14,941 nt of DNA from SIG607 sp045646245. GTDB taxonomy: Bacteria > Bacillota > Clostridia > Oscillospirales > Acutalibacteraceae. Positions 7,779 to 14,860 of the stretch are shown here, piece after piece (the stretch's first letter is position 1; each line of letters begins with the position of its first letter). The translations under genes and the position numbers were made by a program. A model generated the notes under the pieces. That model was not told where the DNA came from and ran no database searches. It saw nothing but the letters and a program-made list of their open reading frames with translations. The stretch spans positions 1-14,941 of the forward strand of contig JAZRKJ010000002.1 in NCBI GenBank assembly GCA_045646245.1, read 5' to 3'.

Positions 7779-9250
7779 AATTCTCTCTTATCGTATATGG
7801 GAGCAAGTGCGTCGTGAATAGCAACGTACTCCTCAAAAAGTTTTTCATATTTTTGGTTATTTTCAGGATTTGGTTTTGTAACGCCAATGGGCTTAATACA
7901 CTTCTTAACCGCTTCCTCAGGAGATGCAAACACGCCGATAGCAACACCTGCAAGCATAGCCGAACCTAAGGACGAATCGCTGCTTTCGGTTAGAGTAAGC
8001 TCCATATTAAGGCAATCTGCGGTTATCTGACGCCAAAGCTCACCCTTTGCGCCACCGCCGATAATGGTGCCCTTTTTCCCTACGGGAATACCTATTTCAT
8101 CTAAAGTCTTTTTCGAATGAAGAAGGGAAAGCGCAACACCTTCAAGTACGCTTCTTGTGAAATGCCCCTTGGTATGAGTAGCACGAATGCCGGTAAAACT
8201 ACCGCATAAAAGCGGGTCGGCGTAAGGAGTAAGCTCGCCGTTGATGTATGGATGATAAATAAGGCCTTCACAACCGATAGGCACGTTTTCAGCCCCAACA
8301 TTAAGTTCTGCGTAATCCCCTCCGAAGGTATCACGGTACCAACGATAGGATGATGCCGCCGCTTTGGTGGCTGTACCGGGGTACCAAAGGCCACCCGTAA
8401 TATGAGAATAGTTTACAAGGTGCTGGTGAGGGAACGGTTTATCTGTAATTACACAAACTCTACCCGCGGTAGCAAGCTTAACCGTAACGTCACCTTTATT
8501 AACGGCGCCCGAAGCAAATACCTCCATAACCGTATCGGTAGTACCGCAAATAACGGGAGTTCCTTCCTTAAGACCGGTAACCTCAGCTGCTTCCTTGGTA
8601 ACGTTACCGATAACGTCGGTAGGAGCCTTTACGGGGGGTAAAATATTTATGTCCAGCCCTATAAGGTCGCAAAGCTCTCTTGACCAACACATTTCGTTGC
8701 AGTCGAAAAGCATACTTCCCTGAGCGTCAATATAATCGGTGCAATAAACACCCGTAAGCCCAAAACGGATATAATCCTTTTCAAAGAAAACCGAGCCGAT
8801 TTTTTCAAACACTTCCGGTTCGTTTTCCTTTACCCAAAGTATTTCGGGCAAAGTCCAGATAGTATCCGGCTTATGGAAGCTTTTTGAGAATATAAAATCA
8901 CCGTAGTTTTCCTTTAAATATTTAGCCTGCTTTCTGGAGCGTGTGTCGGTCCAATGAATTGCATTACGAAGCGGTTTATATTCTTTATCGCAAAGTACCG
9001 CGGTATGGGTAGCCGAATCAATAGAAACAGCAAGAATATCTCCGCTATCTATTTTACTTTTTAAAAGTAATTGACCAATGTTTTCACTTAAAGCCTTGCT
9101 CCAGTCATCAGGAGACTGCTCGCAAGCGCCTAAAACAGGATAGTAAGTAGGATATTCGGTTGTACTTTCGGCAATAATATTACCACAAGTATCAATAAGA
9201 GTAGCCTTTGATGAGCCACCGCCGAAATCTATACCCAATAAATATTTCAT
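7775..9250 (-). CDS. FGGY-family carbohydrate kinase (xylulokinase-like)
   Basis: A 491-residue kinase that phosphorylates a sugar, ketose or polyol with ATP. Features are the N-terminal phosphate loop GIDFGGGSSKATL (6-18), the sugar-contact stretch HWTDTRS (99-105), the catalytic base in CGTTDT (Asp239), and the C-terminal adenine site IIGGGAKGELWRQITADCL. Length and layout fit the xylulokinase branch of FGGY, but members of this branch act on many ketoses and alditols, so the substrate is open. The ATG at 9250 is preferred over the in-frame GTG at 9259: AGGTGA lies about 6 nt before the ATG, whereas the GTG is inside it. The start lies just behind the DUF4867 stop (9252-9254), and the 3' end overlaps the ETF start by 4 nt. 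Confidence 0.88.
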   Translation of the reverse strand: MKYLLGIDFGGGSSKATLIDTCGNIIAESTTEYPTYYPVLGACEQSPDDWSKALSENIGQLLLKSKIDSGDILAVSIDSATHTAVLCDKEYKPLRNAIHWTDTRSRKQAKYLKENYGDFIFSKSFHKPDTIWTLPEILWVKENEPEVFEKIGSVFFEKDYIRFGLTGVYCTDYIDAQGSMLFDCNEMCWSRELCDLIGLDINILPPVKAPTDVIGNVTKEAAEVTGLKEGTPVICGTTDTVMEVFASGAVNKGDVTVKLATAGRVCVITDKPFPHQHLVNYSHITGGLWYPGTATKAAASSYRWYRDTFGGDYAELNVGAENVPIGCEGLIYHPYINGELTPYADPLLCGSFTGIRATHTKGHFTRSVLEGVALSLLHSKKTLDEIGIPVGKKGTIIGGGAKGELWRQITADCLNMELTLTESSDSSLGSAMLAGVAIGVFASPEEAVKKCIKPIGVTKPNPENNQKYEKLFEEYVAIHDALAPIYDKREL

Positions 9251-9251
9251 T

Positions 9252-9911
9252 TTATTCACCTATAATTTCTATATTTTCACCTGTTACACCGGGTACTACT
9301 CCTCTTGCAATAAGAGGTGCGTTATCTACGTGGGATATTATCCATTTATTTTTGCGGAACATCAGCGGGTCTTGGGCAGGTTCTTTTGTCAATGGAAGGT
9401 TGGTTCCTTTAGGTAAAGCAACAACACAGCCAAATCCCGATTTTTCCACCTGACAGGGGCAGAAATGCAAAGAAGTAGCGAACACCTCAACCATTTCGCC
9501 TTGTTTTAAGAAAAACACCTTTGCTTTTGATGAATCAATTTTGCCGTCTGCTAAATCGCTTCTTTTTGCAAGAATAAGTATAAGGTCGGTTACGGCAATA
9601 TTCACTTCGCTTGAAGTGTGCCACTCAAAAGCGTTAAGAAAACTGCTGTGACCGTAGCAATAACCGATTTGCGTGGGGAGCTCACCAAAGCATTTTTCGG
9701 TAATTTCTTTTGCTATGGACAATTCTTCAAAAGCGGGAGTAGACGCTTCATAAACACTTCCTTCTTTCGGAAATTCGAAAGCCTTTCCCCTTTTTATAAT
9801 TTCAGAAGCATCAAAACCGGAAAGTCTTACTCCGAATTTTGAAAATTCCTTATCAAGGGTAGAATAAATTTTAACGTGAGGATTAAGTTCTCTGATTTTT
9901 TCAATAGTCAT
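9252..9911 (-). CDS. DUF4867-family cupin-like protein
   Basis: A 219-residue protein that I place in DUF4867 on overall pattern, a Firmicutes family found in sugar gene clusters with no established reaction. The stretch LNAFEWHTSSEVNIAVTDL (92-110) followed by QGEMVEVF (137-144) and TSLHFCPC (146-153) looks like a cupin metal site, with His98, Glu102, one of Glu139/Glu142, and His149 as likely ligands. Cupin sugar isomerases (lyxose isomerase, KduI, IolB) use such sites, so an isomerase or epimerase role fits the setting; this is inference. Its ATG shares one base with the stop of the epimerase gene (TAATG), and it ends two bases before the FGGY kinase start. Confidence 0.7.
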   Translation of the reverse strand: MTIEKIRELNPHVKIYSTLDKEFSKFGVRLSGFDASEIIKRGKAFEFPKEGSVYEASTPAFEELSIAKEITEKCFGELPTQIGYCYGHSSFLNAFEWHTSSEVNIAVTDLILILAKRSDLADGKIDSSKAKVFFLKQGEMVEVFATSLHFCPCQVEKSGFGCVVALPKGTNLPLTKEPAQDPLMFRKNKWIISHVDNAPLIARGVVPGVTGENIEIIGE

Positions 9912-10768
9912 TATTCTTCACATATATAGGTAATGGTATGAAGGTTAGTGTATACTTCCCCTGCGCCGAGAGCGGTAATGCCTTCTTTATGAGCAAGGTT
10001 ATAATCGCTGTGGAAATCGTCGGGAATACCGGTCCATGGCTCAATACAAATAAAGGGAGCACCGTGAGGATGCCATAACACAAGATACGAAGCATCGGGG
10101 AAATCAACCTTTATGCTCTTGCCCTTTCTGCGGTTGCGAAGCAGACAGCTTTTGGATTTAACATTTTTAAATACAAGGCAGTCAACAAGGAAATATTTAT
10201 CGTAAAGAGGAAGAACGTTGCTGTTCTTAATAATAGGTAAGGTATGGTCCTGAAGAAGATTTCCGTCAACCATTACGCTGTCAAGACTTTCCTTTTCGGG
10301 AAAAACAATATCGTAATCCTCGATTCCTTCGGGGGTATAATAAGCTTCGTGTGAACCGATAGAAAAATACATTGTCTTATTATCAACATTTTTAACCTCA
10401 TATTTAAGGGTTAAGGCATCACCGCAAATATTGTAAATAAGACGAAGTTCAAATTCAAATGGGTACATTTTTCTGCTTTCGTCATTTGATTTAAGGCAAA
10501 ATACAGCAGAAGTATCGTCGGCTTTTTCAACGGTAAAAAGCATATTTCTTCCAAAGCCGTGTTTGGGGAGAATATATTCTTTACCGTCGTATATAAATTT
10601 GTCATCCTTAAGTCCGCCGCAAATGGGGAACATAAGGGGTGCGGTAGCCTTCCAAATTTGAGGTTCAGCATTCCACATCTGTTCTTTTTCGTCCTTAACG
10701 ACACTTCTTATCTGAGCGCCCATTTCATCAATTAAAACCTTTAATACGCCGTTATTTAAAGTAATCAT
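9911..10768 (-). CDS. aldose 1-epimerase-like protein (GalM/LacX type)
   Basis: A 285-residue member of the galactose mutarotase-like fold, which interconverts alpha and beta anomers of sugars. The expected catalytic groups are visible: His70 in LPKHGFGR, His140 in IGSHEAYY and Glu243 in ICIEPWTGIPD. Length and the APLMFPICGGL signature fit the LacX/YihR-like subgroup rather than classic GalM (about 340 residues). The ATG at 10768 is chosen over the longer frame (10801) because GAGAGGT lies 7 nt before it and the extra residues fall inside a terminator hairpin. It is the first gene after that hairpin and overlaps the DUF4867 gene by one base. Confidence 0.85.
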   Translation of the reverse strand: MITLNNGVLKVLIDEMGAQIRSVVKDEKEQMWNAEPQIWKATAPLMFPICGGLKDDKFIYDGKEYILPKHGFGRNMLFTVEKADDTSAVFCLKSNDESRKMYPFEFELRLIYNICGDALTLKYEVKNVDNKTMYFSIGSHEAYYTPEGIEDYDIVFPEKESLDSVMVDGNLLQDHTLPIIKNSNVLPLYDKYFLVDCLVFKNVKSKSCLLRNRRKGKSIKVDFPDASYLVLWHPHGAPFICIEPWTGIPDDFHSDYNLAHKEGITALGAGEVYTNLHTITYICEE

Positions 10769-10787
10769 AATAATACCTCTCAATGCC

Positions 10788-10819
10788 AAAAAGCCGTGCA
10801 CCCTTTGGTGACGGCTTTT
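10788..10819 (-). terminator. intrinsic terminator or attenuator inside the sugar operon
   Basis: On the minus strand AAAAGCCGT-CACC pairs with GGTG-C-ACGGCTTTT around a 4-nt loop AAAG, with one bulged C and a 3' run of five Ts. It lies 10 nt after the IolB-family stop and 20 nt before the epimerase start. No promoter is visible between it and the next gene, so it should act as a partial terminator that lowers expression of the downstream four genes, or as a processing boundary. Confidence 0.75.
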
Positions 10820-10829
10820 CGATTCTTAA

Positions 10830-11621
10830 TTATTTGCCAATCCAATCGTGTTCGGGGTCGTTACTTCTGTTAAAGCCCTGATAATCCCCTGCCATAAGCC
10901 AAAGGAAATAGCTTTGATAACCGGGGGTAGAAACAGTAGTATGATAGCCGTAAGGGAATTCAACAAGCTCGTCGTTCTTTACTCTGTAGGCTTCGTCAAT
11001 ACTTCCGTCGGAAGTATAAAGACACTGAACGCCGAAACCTTGCTTGGGATTAAAGAGGAAATAATAAATTTCTTCTGCAATACACTCATAAGGCATATTA
11101 TCCTCGTCGTGTTTATGAGGCGGGAAACCTGCCCAGTTACCTTCGGTGGTATAAGCTTCACCTATAGTAAGAACCTTTGCATTAGAATTTCCGTCAATAA
11201 TAAAGCTGGTTTCTCTCTGATAAGGAACATCACCCAAAAGCTTTAATACAACGTGGTCTTCTCTTAATACCTGAGGTTCGGTCTTTTCCTTAACAGGGGT
11301 AGCACAAACAGCAATTTTAATATGGTCAAGAGCGGTAATAGTAAGGTTTTGCTCAATAGGCATATAAAAGCTTTCTGCTTTTCTGTTTTCAAAAACGGTC
11401 ATTCTGTTACCGATATTCTTCCACTCATTATCCCCTGCTTTAACGTCGCAATGGCCTTCAAGCATAATAAAAGCGGTTTCTTTATCTTCGGTAAAAAAAT
11501 CCAAAGACTGACCGGCATCAAGCTCAATAATACCGAACTCAAGCTTTTTAAGGGTACATTCCCCTATTTTACAAAGAGGAGTATAGCCTAAAGCGGGCTT
11601 ATATGTTTTCTTAAAGTTCAT
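10830..11621 (-). CDS. IolB/KduI-family isomerase (5-deoxyglucuronate isomerase-like)
   Basis: A 263-residue bicupin, the normal length of IolB, which converts 5-deoxy-D-glucuronate to 5-dehydro-2-deoxy-D-gluconate in inositol breakdown. The second cupin shows the metal site: FPPHKHDED (His169, His171), EEIYYF (Glu184 likely) and GYHTTV (His227), followed by QSYFLWLMAG. The first cupin (about 1-115) has lost the His pattern, as is usual. The start follows AGGAG by 7 nt and overlaps the PfkB gene by 11 nt. Its upstream neighbours, a PfkB kinase and a class II aldolase, match the next two steps of the inositol route (IolC, IolJ), but no inositol dehydrogenase, dehydratase (IolE) or IolD is in the window, so another uronate-like substrate is possible. 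Confidence 0.82.
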   Translation of the reverse strand: MNFKKTYKPALGYTPLCKIGECTLKKLEFGIIELDAGQSLDFFTEDKETAFIMLEGHCDVKAGDNEWKNIGNRMTVFENRKAESFYMPIEQNLTITALDHIKIAVCATPVKEKTEPQVLREDHVVLKLLGDVPYQRETSFIIDGNSNAKVLTIGEAYTTEGNWAGFPPHKHDEDNMPYECIAEEIYYFLFNPKQGFGVQCLYTSDGSIDEAYRVKNDELVEFPYGYHTTVSTPGYQSYFLWLMAGDYQGFNRSNDPEHDWIGK

Positions 11622-12522
11622 AGTTTTTCTCCTTTAAAAAAGATTTAACGGTTTCAAAAGAAGGTACGCTTTCTCTTGCACCGTAACCGGTACATTTAAT
11701 TGCAGATACAGCGCTGGAGAATATACAAGCCTTCTTATAATCGTAACCCTTGCAAAGCGCAGCAGCATAAGCGCCGTGGAAAACGTCACCGCTTCCGTTG
11801 CTGTCAACTGCTTCAACAAGGAATGCAGGATAATCGTAAAATTCTTTACCGTCGTAAAGAATACCGCCTATTTTTCCTCTTGTAATGACTACAATTTTGG
11901 GAGAGTAGGTTTCAAAAAGTTTTACAGCGGCTTCTCTAACGTCTTCGCATTTGGTGTGACCCAAAGCAAATTCTTCGGAAGGAATCATAATATCGGTAAG
12001 TTTTAAAAGACGTTCAACGCCTTCATAAAGTCCGCCGCAATCATAAAGAACGGTAGTACCGTTTGCATTAGCAACCTTACAGGCTTCTTCTGCCGCATCG
12101 ATTTCATTACCGTCAATCATAAGAAGCTCTGCTTCTTTTATTGCAGTTTTCTTTGCTTCATCAAGAGCCAAGGGTGGAAGATTTCCTTTATCAAAAACGC
12201 AGGTTCTGGAAGCAGTATCGTTTGCCAACCAAATAGTAGAGGTAAAGGAACGGTAACCGTCAATAATATCAATATTATGGGTAGCAACACCGTACTTTTC
12301 AAAGTCTTCCTTTAAAAATCTACCACCGTTATCAGCGGACAGCACACCGATATATCCGGCGCTTTCGCCAAGCTTAGAAGCAGCGACTATACCGGTGGCG
12401 GTGGGACCGCCTCCGGCAATTTTAGAGGAGGTTGCTCTCAGCTTAGTATCCTCTTTAGGGTAGTTTGGCACTGTAATAAGGGTATCCATTACGCAAGCGC
12501 CTATTCCTACAATTTTACTCAT
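11611..12522 (-). CDS. PfkB-family carbohydrate kinase
   Basis: A 303-residue ribokinase-fold enzyme that phosphorylates a sugar or sugar acid. Signature 1 is AGGGPTATGIVAASKLG (36-52); signature 2 is VDSNGSGDVFHGAYAAAL (239-256) with catalytic base Asp246. The C-terminal KCTGYGARESVPS and the DVFHGAY wording resemble sulfofructose kinase YihV as much as 5-dehydro-2-deoxygluconokinase IolC. IolC is usually longer (about 330 residues). Position between an aldolase (3 nt upstream) and an IolB-like isomerase (11-nt overlap) suggests it makes the phosphorylated substrate of that aldolase. The start at 12522 follows a GAAGGAAAGG ribosome site. Confidence 0.85.
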   Translation of the reverse strand: MSKIVGIGACVMDTLITVPNYPKEDTKLRATSSKIAGGGPTATGIVAASKLGESAGYIGVLSADNGGRFLKEDFEKYGVATHNIDIIDGYRSFTSTIWLANDTASRTCVFDKGNLPPLALDEAKKTAIKEAELLMIDGNEIDAAEEACKVANANGTTVLYDCGGLYEGVERLLKLTDIMIPSEEFALGHTKCEDVREAAVKLFETYSPKIVVITRGKIGGILYDGKEFYDYPAFLVEAVDSNGSGDVFHGAYAAALCKGYDYKKACIFSSAVSAIKCTGYGARESVPSFETVKSFLKEKNYEL

Positions 12523-12525
12523 GAT

Positions 12526-13365
12526 TTATGCCTTTCCTTCTGCACCAACAAGTCTGATTTTATCGAGAGCAAGCTCTTTAACAGACTGAATAGCAGGCTT
12601 CATAAATAAGTCTATGGCAAGGCTTCTGTTGGGGTCGTTAAGAGAATTAAGAGTACCCTCGGCAAAAGCACAACAAACATCGGTACCGATGTTCATTTTG
12701 CGGATACCTGCATTAATAGCAGCCTTAACCTGATCATCGGGAATACCCGAACCGCCGTGAAGAACGAGCGGAGTGCCGCCGGTGGCTTCTCTGATATTCT
12801 TAATACGTTCAATATCAAGACAAGGAGTCTTTTTGTAGTGACCGTGAGCGTTACCAACAAGTACCGCAAGCGCAGTTACGCCTGTTTTCTTAACGTAATC
12901 GGCAGCCTCTGCGGGGTCGGTATACTCTTCCATAGCGTCATCGTTAACGCTTCCTACGTGGCCAAGCTCACCTTCTACCTGAACGTCGATAGTATCACAA
13001 ATTTCAACAATATGCTTTGTGATTTCTACGTTTTCATCATAAGGATGAGTGCTTCCGTCATACATAATACCGGAGCAACCCCAACGGAGAGCTCTTTGAA
13101 CGGCAAGCTCATCAGGACCGTGGTCAAGGTGGAAACAAACAGGTACGCTTGCTTTATCCGCAGCAGCGCGAACCACGGGAGCAAGATAGTAGCCTACCTC
13201 CTCCATAAGAAGACGGGGGTAAACCTGAATAATTACGGGAGCCTTTGCTTCTTCAGCAGCGGCAATTACGCCCATAACGGTTTCAACATTATAGGTATTA
13301 AAAGCGGGGATACAGTAATTACCCTTTTCCGCCATATCAATAATGGTTTTGAAATTCACTAACAT
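12526..13365 (-). CDS. class II (zinc) aldolase, fructose-bisphosphate/IolJ family
   Basis: A 279-residue TIM-barrel aldolase of the FbaA/GatY/IolJ group, which cleaves a phosphorylated ketose or keto acid to dihydroxyacetone phosphate plus an aldehyde. Visible are HLDHG (79-83; Asp81 catalytic, His82 zinc), YDGSTHPYDENV (102-113), VEGELGHVG (130-138), GNAHG (171-175; His174), LHGGSGIPD (202-210; His203 zinc) and KMNIGTD (223-229). GNAHG replaces the commoner GTAHG, and STHPYDEN replaces SHLPFEEN, so the aldehyde side may differ from fructose-1,6-bisphosphate. The start at 13365 has GGGGG 8 nt upstream. The iron-sulfur protein gene ends 18 nt before it; the PfkB gene begins 3 nt after it. Confidence 0.88.
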   Translation of the reverse strand: MLVNFKTIIDMAEKGNYCIPAFNTYNVETVMGVIAAAEEAKAPVIIQVYPRLLMEEVGYYLAPVVRAAADKASVPVCFHLDHGPDELAVQRALRWGCSGIMYDGSTHPYDENVEITKHIVEICDTIDVQVEGELGHVGSVNDDAMEEYTDPAEAADYVKKTGVTALAVLVGNAHGHYKKTPCLDIERIKNIREATGGTPLVLHGGSGIPDDQVKAAINAGIRKMNIGTDVCCAFAEGTLNSLNDPNRSLAIDLFMKPAIQSVKELALDKIRLVGAEGKA

Positions 13366-13383
13366 TTCTTTATCCCCCTACAA

Positions 13384-14466
13384 TTAACCGAGAATAAGCT
13401 CTTCAAGAGAAATAACCTTTACGTCCTTCTCTACAGCTTTAAGAGACATATATTCGCTGACGGAAGCAGTAACTATAGTGTCAGCGTTAACGCATTTAGC
13501 GTTGAAGAAACGGTTTTCGGCAACCTTATCCATTACGTCTGCCATCCATTCACGCATAAGTATGTTACCTGCCCACATAGTGTCCTTCTTGTTGCAAAGC
13601 ATTTCATCAAGAACTGCGTAAGCCTTAATAATTTCTCTGGCTTCTTCGGTTTCGCCAAGGTCACGGGAGAGTTGGAAGGGATCCTGATAAACAACCTTTT
13701 TACCGCTGTTTTCAGCTTTTAAAGCACCTTCTTTAACAAGAGAAGCAACAAAAGCAGTAAAGGTTTTAACTTCTGCGGTTAAAGCAATATCCCACTCCTT
13801 GTATTCACGCTTTAATACCTTAGCATCCTGAGGATCATAAGCAATAACGGTAGCAAACTTGTTAAGTTCTTTAGCGCACTGATTCATAACTTCTTTGGTT
13901 TCGTTTGCAGCGCTGATAAGATATTCAAGCTGTGCGCCGCTGTTAGGTTCGTTTTCAAGTACGGTAAAGTTAACACCTGCTTTTTCAAGAACCTTAATAG
14001 CGTCGATAGCGCACTTAGGAGCCTTATAAATTGCATCTGCGCCAAGGAAGAGTACAACATCTGTTTTAGCAGAATGCTCAGCCATAGCTTTTTTAAGGTC
14101 TGCATCGATTTCGGTAATACCGTAAGCATTTCCCTTTTCAATACAGTTATCAACAAGAACGTTTATGTATTCGGGAAGTTTACCTTCCATAGCAGCGTGA
14201 AGGCGGGTTTCCTTTGTGAACATAACGGGATCCCAACCGGTAACACATTCTTTAACACAAGCACCGCAGCAACCGCATTCGAAAATGTTATCCATAATTT
14301 CCTGAAGCTCAATAGCTTCACGGTTTACAAGAGAGATACCGAGAGCTCTTGCGCGGGCAGTATTTCTTTCCTGACCGGTAGCATTACCGATAGGACAAAT
14401 GTGGTGACACATCCAACAAAAACGGCAGGAATCAACGTGCTGTTTTCCTTTTTCTGACATAATCAT
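13384..14466 (-). CDS. GlcF-like iron-sulfur protein with cysteine-less CCG domains
   Basis: A 360-residue protein built like the iron-sulfur subunits of glycolate/lactate oxidases (GlcF, LutA/HdrD relatives). Two [4Fe-4S] motifs are intact: Cys14, 17, 20, 24 followed by Pro25, and Cys64, 67, 70, 74. They would pass electrons between the oxidase and the ETF. Behind them lie two recognisable CCG-type domains (about 136-245 and 256-345), but the usual cysteines are gone: GAD (142-144) replaces GCT, NSG (175-177) replaces CCG, DPQD (211-214) replaces CPGC; in the second, DPF (262-264) replaces DPC, WAG (298-300) replaces CCG, and SVSE (335-338) replaces CPxC. The start at 14466 follows AGGAGG by 9 nt. 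It sits 22 nt behind the FAD oxidase gene. Confidence 0.87.
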   Translation of the reverse strand: MIMSEKGKQHVDSCRFCWMCHHICPIGNATGQERNTARARALGISLVNREAIELQEIMDNIFECGCCGACVKECVTGWDPVMFTKETRLHAAMEGKLPEYINVLVDNCIEKGNAYGITEIDADLKKAMAEHSAKTDVVLFLGADAIYKAPKCAIDAIKVLEKAGVNFTVLENEPNSGAQLEYLISAANETKEVMNQCAKELNKFATVIAYDPQDAKVLKREYKEWDIALTAEVKTFTAFVASLVKEGALKAENSGKKVVYQDPFQLSRDLGETEEAREIIKAYAVLDEMLCNKKDTMWAGNILMREWMADVMDKVAENRFFNAKCVNADTIVTASVSEYMSLKAVEKDVKVISLEELILG

Positions 14467-14488
14467 AATTCTTTACCTCCTGTCGTAA

Positions 14489-14860
14489 TTAAAGACCAAG
14501 TTTAAACGGATTCATAATTCCGTTGGGGTCTAACTGTTTCTTAATGCCTTCGAATACCTGCATAGCGGGACCGTACTGTTCTTTCATAAGACGGCCGAGT
14601 TTAATACCAACGCCGTGGTGGTCGTTAACAACACCGCCGTGAGCAATAGCGGTACGTACGCCGGTAGTCCATACTCTCTGGTGAAGTCTTAATGCTTCAA
14701 CAGGATCCTGAGGAACGTCCTTGCCTTCAATAATGAAGCGGTCGTAAACCATTGCGCCCCATTCATACCAAGTCGGATCGTAGCCATGTCGTTCTGTGAG
14801 CCAAGGAGTTGATTTATGACATTGTCTTCCTAAGACCGCTTGGCCTCCGACTTTGAAGTC
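14489..14860 (-). CDS. FAD-linked oxidase, C-terminal part only (GlcD/LctD/AGPS type)
   Basis: The open frame gives the last 123 residues; the rest is lost to the window end. The text GGQAVLGRQCHKSTPWLTER (upstream of Met codon 14752) joins smoothly to YDPTWYEWGAMVYDRF, so the real gene begins well before 14752. The C-terminus RTAIAHGGVVNDHHGVG and KKQLDPNGIMNPFKLGL is the FAD-oxidase C-terminal domain of glycolate/lactate oxidases and alkyl-DHAP synthase; the HHGVG wording is nearer the latter. Such enzymes oxidise 2-hydroxy acids or similar alcohols with FAD. The frame is cut by an in-frame stop at 14861-14863, inside the second copy of an 88-bp repeat. With the iron-sulfur protein and the ETF it would form one dehydrogenase complex. 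Confidence 0.85.
   Translation of the reverse strand, partial: DFKVGGQAVLGRQCHKSTPWLTERHGYDPTWYEWGAMVYDRFIIEGKDVPQDPVEALRLHQRVWTTGVRTAIAHGGVVNDHHGVGIKLGRLMKEQYGPAMQVFEGIKKQLDPNGIMNPFKLGL
14682..14769. repeat. 88-bp exact direct repeat, copy 1
   Basis: This copy lies within the FAD-oxidase frame and reads as normal protein, so it is the authentic copy. It is immediately followed by AAGTCGG (14770-14776), the inverse of CCGACTT (14847-14853) that abuts copy 2. Confidence 0.95.

Noticed and set aside
12757..13362. 201-codon plus-strand open frame opposite the aldolase gene
   Set aside because: It mirrors the aldolase codons, has no ribosome binding site that I can see and no recognisable motif.
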